Part shown: piece by piece, positions 37,201-49,200 of the stretch
Layout of the letters: the number at the start of each line of letters is the position of its first letter
Position numbering within the stretch: position 1 is the stretch's first letter
From: Liolophura sinensis
Lineage: Eukaryota > Mollusca > Polyplacophora > Chitonida > Chitonidae
Length of the DNA stretch: 64,000 nt
Reading direction: 5' to 3'
Assembly (NCBI RefSeq): GCF_032854445.1
Contig: NC_088296.1
Location: 1,488,001 to 1,552,000, forward strand
Notes under the pieces: generated by a model
The model's database searches: none
The model's input: the letters and a program-made list of their open reading frames with translations, nothing else
What the model was told of the DNA's origin: nothing
Translations under genes and position numbers: made by a program

Positions 37201-40200
37201 TTTTATTATTTGCTGTGCGAAAAATGGCATTATCAAGTTGTTAACCGAATTGTCCCCAAGTTGGGTTTATTAATTAATTTTGCCAAGCCAGCCAACAAGC
37301 CACTAGTCAGAGAGGTGCCAGTCCAGTTCTTGCTGATTGGGCTACACCTTAAAGTTGAAATGTAAATTTTCAACCACAAAGTGCCTTGATGTATTCGACC
37401 CCTTGACCTTACTGCCCCAGCATGTGCATCAGTTAAACAGTTATGCGAATACAAACCACTTAGTGTTTCATGGCACTCTTAAGAATATTGTATATTTTCA
37501 ACAGTGGCCAGACTGGGGAAGGGAGGAAACTCTGCAGAGCACTGTGGAAAACAACTGCTTTATGTTGTCCATGTACCTGATATGAACCTCTGGAACTTAT
37601 TTATTTACAGACCACTTTGGTGGCCTAATAGTGAGAGCATCCACTTCGATGTCTGCAGACCTGGGATCAAACCCGGGTCAGGTCATACCTTAGACTGTAA
37701 AAATGGTGCTTGCCGCTGCCTTGCTTGATGCCCAGCACTGGGTAGAGCAAGGAAACATAACTGGTTGGTGCAGCGTCAGTGTGATATGTGAGTGGGCTGG
37801 TGTCATGCCTGGTGTCTTCAGTATGATATGTGACTGGGCCAGTGTCATGCCTGGTGTCTTCAGCATGATATGTGACTGGGCCAGTGTCATGCCTGGTGTC
37901 TTCAGCATGATATGTGACTGGGCCAGTGTCATGCCTGGTGTCTTCAGCATGATATGTGACTGGGCCAGTGTCATGCCTGGTGTCTTCAACACAATACCTG
38001 GGCAGCACTTAGGCAGTATGCACTTGCCATACCACAAGAAGACACAATATATATGTACACACACCTAATGACTCTTCATGGTCACATGACTGAAAAGTTG
38101 TTAAGTACGATGTTAAACCCAAGCATGCATGCATATTGACTTACAGCATGACTAGGAGAAGCTGGATTTGAACTCGCGACCAGAGAACAAGCAGAATCTA
38201 AGGATTTTTCAGAGTGGCCTGATGGTGGCTGTATGAACTATGTAGCAAGTAAATATCATTAAATGTCAGATTGAGGGATAAAACTGTTACAGGGATTTGG
38301 TGTGTTAATGGGAAACATTCATCAGAACAGAGATGATAAGGAAACATTGGACTGAGAAAATCTTATTCCACAATAATATGTACTTTTAATCTGTATTAAT
38401 GTACAAGGTACGTAAGACTGTTTTATATTGGTTCAAATTTTTTCTCATGGTTTAATATTAATGCTCCACTTGCATGGTAGCTTTGTTGTTTCCCTCCATC
38501 ATACTATGTGTATTTCTTTCGGGGCCTTCTGTGGTTTGATGCTACCATAGCATCACCCATGTGACCAGGAGCCTCTAACCAATTACCTTGCTGTGAGTTC
38601 AAGTCCAGCTCATGCTGTCCTACTTTTATGTCATATGTGGGAAGGTCTTCCATCAACCTTGTGATGATCATGGGTTTCCACTGGGCTCTACCTGGTTTCC
38701 TCCAACCAGATTTATGCTAGCTACTTTCATATATTTAATGGTTTTCTCCCACCAGATAATGCTTCCTACCATCATATGTTTAATGGTTTCCTCCCACCAG
38801 ATAATGCTTGCTACCATCATGTATTTAATGGTTTCCTCCCACCAGATAATGCTTCCATTTTTTTAACAAGTCAGCAGTGTAGTACACATTTGGCGGATGT
38901 GTTAAAATAAGTGAATTCCATTTTTATCCTTCAGTGTGGTGTACAGTAAAATACATGTACCATTCAAACAAATGAAATACTACGAAAAAATGTGAACAGT
39001 TAACAAATAGATACTATTTCTGCTTTATATATGTGGAGGGTAGTTTAGACAAATGTGAAAATGTGGGTAGTCTTCAAACAATTAGTCAACACCTGGCCAC
39101 TTGGCCATAAAACCATTTGCTCTCAGCAGATAATAATTTTCTCAATTAGCAGAACTTATTTTAAATCATTGGGTTTGCCACGTACCCATTAAGCGGGCTT
39201 TGGTAGGGTCCCAGCCTGGTGGGTTCTGCGACCTTAAAATTCCGGACAGCTGTCATGCAGGAAATATTCTGGAGTACGGCTCATAACACCGACTGTTCAC
39301 GTTAATAAATGAATGTACATGTAGCCCTGCATGTGATTGTGCACTCAATACTGCAGTGTTTCATGACAGGAATTTTAGTCCAACAGGACTTTTAAGGCCG
39401 CTACTTGTTCAAATCGAGTTGTGAAGGAGTTTAGCAGTGACATTTTGCCTTACTCGTCACACGTGTAAATCTGAATGTATGGCCGATTGTGTGTGTATAG
39501 TGTATATTATGTTATCCTGTATCAGACAAAATACTCCACTTTTCATTGGCCAACAACACACCATCACACCATATATTCTCGAATCCTGCAGACACGGTCA
39601 AATGTGTTTGCTGAGTAGGTTATCTCCCATTGTGGGGTTGTGAATACAATAGTCACGCCGCTGACACTGAGTGAAACAATTCACCTACATGTACACTGTA
39701 TACGTGTACATCGATCTTCTGCACTGAACTGATAGGTCTCTGCAGGATAAATTCGTTACCTGGTTACTTAGTAATAGGATACACAGGTATATGGTGTCAG
39801 TAATCCTCCTATTGGGTGAAGCATCACATTGAGCCAGGCGACACCATATATTTGAGTATCCTATCAATGAGTCATCATGCCTTGGGTCAGGCATCACATT
39901 GAGGGAGGTGACACCATATATTTGAGTATCCTATCGCTGAGTCATCATGCCTTGGGTCAGGCATCACATTGAGGGAGGTGACACCATATATTTGAGTATC
40001 CTATCAATGAGTCATCATGCCTTGGGTCAGGCATCACATTGAGGGAGGTGACACCATATATTTGAGTATCCTATCGCTGAGTCATCATGCCTTGGGTCAG
40101 GCATCACATTGAGGGAGGTGACACCATATATTTGAGTATCCTATCAATGAGTCATCATGCCTTGGGTCAGGCATCACATTGAGGGAGGTGACACCATATA

Positions 40201-43200
40201 TTTGAGTATCCTATCGCTGAGTCATCATGCCTTGGGTCAGGCATCACATTGAGGGAGGTGACACCATATATTTGAGTATCCTATCAATGAGTCATCATGC
40301 CTTGGGTCAGGCATCACATTGAGGGAGGTGACACCATATATTTGAGTATCCTATCGCTGAGTCATCATGCCTTGGGTCAGGCATCACATTGAGGGAGGTG
40401 ACACCATATATTTGAGTATCCTATCAATGAGTCATCATGCCTTGGGTCAGGCATCACATTGAGGGAGGTGACACCATATATTTGAGTATTCTATAGCTGA
40501 GTCACCATGCCTTGGGTCAGGCATCACATTGAGGGAGGTGACACCATATATTTGAGTATCCTATCAATGAGTCACCATGCCTTGGGTCAGGCATCACATT
40601 GAGGGAGGTGACACCATATATTTGAGTATCCTATCGCTGAGTCATCATGCCTTGGGTCAGGCATCACATTGAGGGAGGTGACACCATATATTTGAGTATC
40701 CTATCAATGAGTCATCATGCCTTGGGTCAGGCATCACATTGAGGGAGGTGACACCATATATTTGAGTATCCTATCAATGAGTCATCATGCCTTGGGTCAG
40801 GCATCACATTGAGGGAGGTGACACCATATATTTGAGTATCCTATCGCTGAGTCATCATGCCTTGGGTCAGGCATCACATTGAGGGAGGTGACACCATATA
40901 TTTGAGTATTCTATCAATGAGTCATCATGCCTTGGGTCAGGCGTCACATTGAGGGAGGTGACACCATATATTTGAGTATTCTATAGCTGAGTCACCATGC
41001 CTTGGGTCAGGCATCACATTGAGGGAGGTGACACCATATATTTGAGTATCCTATCAATGAGTCATCATGCCTTGGGTCAGGCATCACATTGAGGGAGTTG
41101 ACATCATATATTTGAGTATCCTATAGCTGAGTCACCATGCCTTGGGTCAGGCATCACATTGAGGGAGGTGACACCATATATTTGAGTATCCTATCAATGA
41201 GTCATCATGCCTTGGGTCAGGCATCACATTGAGGAAGGTGACACCATATATTTGAGTATCCTATCGCTGAGTCATCATGCCTTGGGTCAGGCATCACATT
41301 GAGGGAGGTGACACCATATATTTGAGTATCCTATAGCTGAGTCACCATGCCTTGGGTCAGGCATCACATTGAGGGAGGTGACACCATATATTTGAATATC
41401 CTATCGCTGAGTCATCATGCCTTGGGTCAGGCATCACATTGAGGGAGGCGACACCATATATTTGAGTATCCTATCAATGAGTCATCATGCCTTGGGTCAG
41501 GCGTCACATTGAGCCAGGCGACACCATATATTTGCGTATCCTATCACTGAGTCACCATGGACATGTAACTAATAACGATGCCAGTTAGTTAGTAGATTGG
41601 ATGTGTAACCATGGTGATATGTGCATTCAGCTTGTTTTTATTTGTTTCAGGTGATGTTGTTCTGAAAAACTTGGATTTAAAGGAAAGTGCTTTGGTAAGT
41701 ACAACTACTTATACTGCGCATACTGAGACTTACACTTACAGTACATGTATGGAGAGTGTGTGGAGGTGGGCACAGGAATTCTGGTCCGTCCCTGTACAAC
41801 ACTTACCATACATGTATTAAGTGGGTGTGGACGTGGGCACAGGAATTCTGGTCCATCCCTGCACAACACTTACCGTACATATATGGAGAGTGTGTGGACG
41901 TGGGCACAGGAATTCCGGTCCATCCCTGCACAACACTTACCGTACATGTACGGAGTGTGTGTGGACACAGGAATTCTTGTCCGTCCCTGCACAACACTTA
42001 CCGTACATGTATGGAGTGTGTGTGGACATGGGCACAGGAATTCTGGTCTGTCCCTGCACAACACTTACCGTATATGTATTGAGTGGGTGTGGACATGGGC
42101 ACAGGAATTCTGGTCTGTCCCTGCACAACACTTACCATACATGTATTAAGTGGGTGTGGACGTGGGCACAGGAATTCTGGTCTGTCCCTGCACAACACTA
42201 ACTGTACATGTATGGAGTGTGTGTGGACGTGGACACAGGATTTGTGGTCCGTCCCTGTACAACACTTACCGTACATGTATGGAGTGTGTGTGGACGTGGG
42301 CACAGGATTTCTGGTCTGTCCCTGTACAACACTTACCGTACATGTATGGTGTGCGTGTGGACGTGGGCACAGGATTTCTGGTCCATCCCTGCACAACACT
42401 TACCGTACATGTATGGTGTGTGTGTGGACGTGGGCACAGGATTTCTGGTCCGTCCCTGCACAACACTTACCGTACATGTATGGTGTGTGTGTGGACGTGG
42501 GCACAGGAATTCTGGTCCGTCCCTGCACAACACTTACCGTACATGTATGGTGTGTGTGTGGACGTGGGCCACAGGAATTCTGGGTCCGTCCCTGCACAAC
42601 ACTAACTGTACATGTATGGAGTGTGTGTGGACGTGGTTACAGGAATTCTGGTCCGTCCCTGTACAACACTTACAGTACATGTATGGTGTGTGTGTGGACG
42701 TGGGCACAGGATTTCTCGTCCGTCCCTGCACAACACTTACCGTACATGTATGGAGTGTGTGTGGACGTGGGCCACAGGAATTCTGGTCCGTCCCTGCACA
42801 ACACTTACCGTACATGTATGGTGTGTGTGTGGACATGGGCACAGGAATTCTGGTCCGTCCCTGCACAACACTTACCGTACATGTATGGAGTGTGTGTGGG
42901 ACGTGGGCACAGGATTTCTGGTCCATCCCTGCACAACACTTATCATACATGTATGGAGTGTGTGTGGACGTGGACACAGGAATTCTTGTTTGTCCCTGCA
43001 CAACACTAACTGTACATGTATTGAGTGGGTGTGGACGTGGGCACAGGAATTCTAGTCCCTCCCTGTACAACACTTACAGTACATGCATGGAGTGTGTGTG
43101 GACGTGGGCACAGGAATTCTTGTCCGTCCCTGCACAACACTAACTGTACATGTATGGAGTGTGTGTGGACGTGGGCACAGGAATTCTGGTCCGTCCCTGT

Positions 43201-46200
43201 ACAACACTTACCGTACATGTATGGTGTGTGTGTGGACGTGGGCACAGGAATTCTTGTCCGTCCTGCACAACACTAACTGTACATGTATGGAGTGTGTGTG
43301 GACACAGGAATTCTGGTCCGTCCGTGCACAACACTTACCGTACATGTATGGAGTGTGTGTGGATGTAGGCACAGGAATTCTGGTCTGTCCGTGCACAACA
43401 CTTACCGTACATGTATGGAGTGTGTGTGGACACAGGAATTCTTGTCCGTCCCTGTACAACACTTACCGTACATGTGTGGAGTGTGTGTGGACGTGGGCAC
43501 AGGAATTCTGGTCCATCCCTGCACAACACTAACTGTACATGTATGGAGTGTGTGTGGACGTGGACACAGGAATTCTGGTCCGTCCCTGCACAACACTTAC
43601 TGTACATGTATGGAGTGTGTGTGGATGTGGGCACAGGAATTCTTGTCCGTCCCTGCACAAACACTTACCGTACATGTATGGAGTGTGTGTGGACACAGGA
43701 ATTCTGGTCCGTCCCTGTACAACACTTACCGTACATGTGTGGAGTGTGTGTGGACGTGGGCACAGGAATTCTGGTCCGTCCCTGCACAACACTAACTGTA
43801 CATGTATGGAGTGTGTGTGGATGTGGACACAGGAATTCTTGTCCGTCCCTGCACAACACTTACCGTACATGTATTGAGTGTGTGTGGATGTGGGCACAGG
43901 AATTCTGGTCCGTCCCTGTACAACACTTACCGTACATGTATGGTGTGTGTGTGGACGTGGGCACAGGAATTCTTGTTCGTCCCTGCACAACACTAACTGT
44001 ACATGTATGGAGTGTGTGTGGACGTGGTTACAGGAATTCTGGTCCGTCCCTGTACAACACTTACAGTACATTGTATGGAGTGTGTGTGGACACAGGAATT
44101 CTGGTCCGTCCCTGTACAACACTTACCGTACATGTGTGGAGTGTGTGTGGACGTGGGCACAGGAATTCTGGTCCGTCCCTGCACAACACTAACTGTACAT
44201 GTATGGAGTGTGTGTGGATGTGGACACAGGAATTCTGGTCCATCCCTGTACAACACTTGCCGTACATGTATGGAGTGTGTGTGGACGTGGGCACAGGAAT
44301 CCTGGTCCGTCCCTGTACAACACTTACCGTACATGTATGGAGTGTGTGTGGACGTGGGCACAGGAATCCTGGTCCGTCCCTGTACAACAGTTACTGTGCA
44401 TGTACATGTATGGAGTGTGTGTGGACGTGGGCACAGGAATTCTGGTCCGTCCCTGTACAACGGTTACCGTACATGTATTGAGTGTGTGTGGACGTGGGCA
44501 CAGGAATCCTGGTCCGTCCCTGTACAACAGTTACTGTACATGTATGGAGTGTGTGTGGACGTGGGCACAGGAATTCTGGTCCGTCCCTGCACAACACTTA
44601 CCGTACATGTATGGAGTGTGTGTGGACGTGGTTACAGGAATTCTGGTCCGTCCCTGCACAACACTAACTGTACATGTATGGAGTGTGTGTGGACGTGGAC
44701 ACAGGATTTCTGGTCTGTCCCTGCACAACACTTACCGTATATGTATGGAGTGTGTGTGGACGTGGGCACAGGAATTCTGGTCCGTCCTGCACAACACTTA
44801 CCGTATATGTATGGAGTGTGTGTGGACGTGGGCACAGGAATTCTGGTCCGTCCTTGAACAACACTTACCGTACATGTATGGAGTGTGTGTGGACGTGGGC
44901 ACAGGAATTCTGGTCCGTCCATGTACAACAGTTACCGTACATGTATGGAGTGTGTGTGGAGGTGGGCACAGGAATTCTGGTCCGTCCCTGCACAACACTA
45001 ACTGTACATGTATGGAGTGTGTGTGGACATGGACACAGGATTTCTGGTCCGTCCCTGCACAACACTTACCGTACATGATGGAGTGTGTGTGGACACAGGA
45101 ATTCTGGTCCGTCCCTGCACAACACTAACTGTACATGTATGGAGTGTGTGTGGACATGAGCACAGGAATTCTGGTCTGTCCCTGCACAACACTTACCGTA
45201 TATGTATGGAGTATGTGTGGACACAGGAACTCTGGTCCATCCCTGAACGACACTTACCGTACATGTATGGAGTGTGTGTGGATTGGACACAGGAATTCTG
45301 GTCCGTCCCTGCACAACACTTATCGTACATGTATGGAGTGTGTGTGGACACAGGAATTCTGGTCCATCCCTTGCACAACACTTATCATACATGTATGGAG
45401 TGTGTGTGGACGTGGGCACAGGAATTCTGATCCGTCCCTGCACAACACTTACCGTACATGTATGGAGTGTGTATGGACGTGGGGCACAGGAATTCTGGTC
45501 CATCCTTGAACAACACTTACCGTACATGTATGGAGTGTTTGTGGACGTGGGCACAGGAATTCTGGTCCGTCCCTGCACAACACTTAGCGTACATGTATGG
45601 AGTGTGTATGGACGTGGGCACAGGAATTCTGGTCCGTCCCTGCACAACACTTACCGTACATGTATGGAGTGTGTGTGGACACAGGAACTCTGGTCCATCC
45701 TTGAACAACACTTACCGTACATGTATGGAGTGTGTGTGGATTGGACACAGGAATTCTGGTCCGTCCCTGCACAACACTTACGGTACATGTATGGAGTGTG
45801 TGTGGACGTGGGCACAGGAATTCTGGTCCGTCCCTGCACAACACTAACTGTACATGTATGGAGTGTGTGTGGACGTGGGCACAGGAATTTCGGTCCATCC
45901 CTGTACAACACTAACTGTACATGTATGGAGTGTGTATGGACGTGGGCACAGGAATTCTGGTCCATCCTTGAACAACACTTACCGTACATGTATGGAGTGT
46001 GTGTGGATGTGGGCACAGGAATTCTGGTCCGTCCCTGCACAACACTTACCGTACATGTATGGTGTGTGTGTGGACATGGGCACAGGAATTCTTGTTCGTC
46101 CCTGCACAACACTAACTGTACATGTATGGAGTGTGTGTGGACGTGGTTACAGGAATTCTGGTCCGTCCCTGTACAACGCTTACCGTACATGCATGGAGTG

Positions 46201-49200
46201 TGTGTGGACGTGGACACAGGAATTCTGGTCCGTCCCTGCACAACACTAACTGTACATGTATGGAGTGTGTGTGGACGTGGACACAGGACTTCTGGTCTGT
46301 CCCTGCACAACACTTACCGTATATGTATGGAGTGTGTGTGGACGTGGGCACAGGAATTCTGGTCCGTCCCTGCACAACACTTACCGTACATGTATGGAGT
46401 GTGTGTGGACACAGGAATTCTGGTCCGTCCCTGCACAACACTAACTGTACATGTATGGAGTGTGTGTGTGGACATGAGCACAGGAATTCTGGTCCGTCCC
46501 TGCACAACACTTACCGTATATGTATGGAGTGTGTGTGGACACAGGAACTCTGGTCCATCCCTGAACAACACTTACCGTACATGTATGGAGTGTGTGTGGA
46601 TTGGACACAGGAATTCTGGTCCGTCCCTACACAACACTTACCGTACATGTATGGAGTGTGTGTGGACACAGGAATTCTGGTCCATCCCTGCACAACACTT
46701 ATCATACATGTATGGAGTGTGTGTGGACGTGGGCACAGGAATTCTGATCCGTCCCTGCACAACACTTACCGTACATGTATGGAGTGTGTATGGACGTGGG
46801 CACAGGAATTCTGGTCCATCCTTGAACAACACTTACTGTACATGTATGGAGTGTTTGTGGACGTGGGCACAGGAATTCTGGTCCGTCCCTGCCACAACAC
46901 TTAGCGTACATGTATGGAGTGTGTATGGACGTGGGCACAGGAATTCTTGTCCGTCCCTGCACAACACTTAGCGTACATGTATGGAGTGTGTGTGGACACA
47001 GAACTCTGGTCCATCCTTGAACAACACGTACCGTACATGTATGGAGTGTGTGTGGATTGGACACAGGAATTCTGGTCCGTCCTGCTGTACACTAACTGTA
47101 CATGTATGGAGTGTGTGTGGACGTGGGCACAGGATTTCTGGTCCGTCCCTGCACAACACTTACCGTACATGTATGGAGTGTGTGTGGACGTGGGCACAGG
47201 AATTCTGGTCCATCCTTGAACAACACTTACCGTACATGTATGGAGTGTGTATGGACGTGGGCACAGGAATTCTGGTCCATCCTTGAACAACACTTACCGT
47301 ACATGTATGGAGTGTGTATGGACGTGGGCACATGGAATTCTGGTCCGTCCCTGCACAACACTTAGCGTACATGTATGGAGTGTGTGTGGACACAGGAACT
47401 CTGGTCCATCCCTGAACGACACTTACCGTACATGTATGGAGTGTGTGTGGATTGGACACAGGAATTCTGGTCCGTCCCTGCACAACACTTTACCATACAT
47501 GTATGGAGTGTGTGTGGACACAGGAATTCTGGCCCATCCCTGCACAACACTTATCATACATGTGTGGAGTGTGTGTGGACGTGGGCACAGGAATTCTGAT
47601 CCGTCCCTGCACAACACTTACCGTACATGTATGGAGTGTGTGTGGACGTGGGCACAGGAATTCTGGTCCATCCTTGAACAACACTTACCGTACATGTATG
47701 GAGTGTGTGTGGACGTGGGCACAGGAATTCTTGTCCATCTCTGAACAACACTTACCGTACATGTATGGAGTGTATGTGGACGTGGGCACAGGGAATTCTG
47801 GTCCATCCCTGCACAACACTTACCGTACATGTATGGAGTGTGTGTGGACGTGGGCACAGGAATTCTGGTCCATCCTTGAACAACACTTACCGTACATGTA
47901 TGGAGTGTGTGTGGACGTGGGCACAGGAATTTTTGTCCATCCTTGAACAACACTTACCGTACATGTATGGAGTGTGTGTGGACATGGGCACAGGAATTCT
48001 TGTCCATCCCTGCACATCACTTACCGTACATGTATGGAGAGTGTGTGGATGTGGGCACAGGGAATTCTTGTCCGTCCCTGCACAACACTTACCGTACATG
48101 TATGGAGTGTGTGTGGACATGGAGCACAGGAATTCTGGTCTGTCCTTGCATTCCAACTTAAAGTTAAGTTTTACTCATGTGAAATTAATCAAATTGCAGA
48201 AAAATGCCTTTTTTTGTGGCCTTATAAGGTGGTTGTGTAAATGAGAATTGATCAAAATGTGAGATTTGATAAAAAACTAATCTGTAGGTGAAATTTGGTA
48301 GTACAATTTCGTGTATTTGAGCTTGTCTGTGATGTTTTTTTTCAGGGATGAACTTGACCTCCCTGTGAAGATCCGTGCTGGACATATAGGTGAGTTGACC
48401 AGGGGTCAGTTTATGAATCGTACTTAATGTTAACTAGCCCTTAGCTAAGTGCGCGTGTTAACCAGCCCTTATCTAAGTGTGCATGTTAACTAGCCCTTAG
48501 CTAAGTGCGCATCACTAAGTACCCCTAAAACATTTGTTGTTATGGTTATAGTGTGTACTTGTAGGTAGGCCGACTCCTAAACATCCAAGAATGAAATAAA
48601 AATAAAACTTTATTTTGTTCAATCTACATGTTTTTTATGATTTTCATGTTTTTTTTTTAGACTTACTGATCATTTTAATATCTTCAAAAGTTTCCAGGAT
48701 AGTCATCATTTGCACAAATTAAGTGATTTCCGGTGACATTGAAGATTTATTCTACCTGTAAAACCTCAATGAAAGTTGGTGTGACTTGAGGGCTTACATA
48801 GCAAAGTTTGCTTGGTTGGGACCAGGCTGTCTTCCTCACTTCTCCTTGGAGCCAGTGTCTGTTCATACTATAACATATTCAAACACATACTTGTGGACTG
48901 TCCATGTGGCTGTATTATTATGTTCGTTTCGGGGGCGGTAGATCCAGGGTCAATCCAGAGTTGGGTCACACCTAAGACTTAAAGAGGAAGTTGTAGTTTC
49001 CTTGCTTGGTGTTCAGCATTAAGGGTATGGTGCAGTGACTCGTTGACCCGTATCAGTATAATGGCTCGGGTGGGGTCACTTACTTGCCTTTGGTAAGTCA
49101 TCTCATTGAAGCAGCACTAGATAAAAGAGCGATGGAAATCCCTCCTGCAAAAAGGAAGCACAATACACATACCTGCACTCTGAGGATTCCTTTGTCATCA

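Noticed and set aside
41611-41694. Apparent alternative start with a hydrophobic, signal-peptide-like leader ([14 protein letters not shown]) fused to VPS13 exon 2
   Set aside because: The hydrophobic residues come from the T-rich polypyrimidine tract of the splice acceptor. VPS13 proteins have no signal peptide, and the canonical exon 1 is present at 22126.
29340-48155. Equal 67-bp period of the arrays at 29.3 kb and 41.7 kb as evidence of common origin
   Set aside because: The units share no sequence, so the equal length is taken as coincidence.
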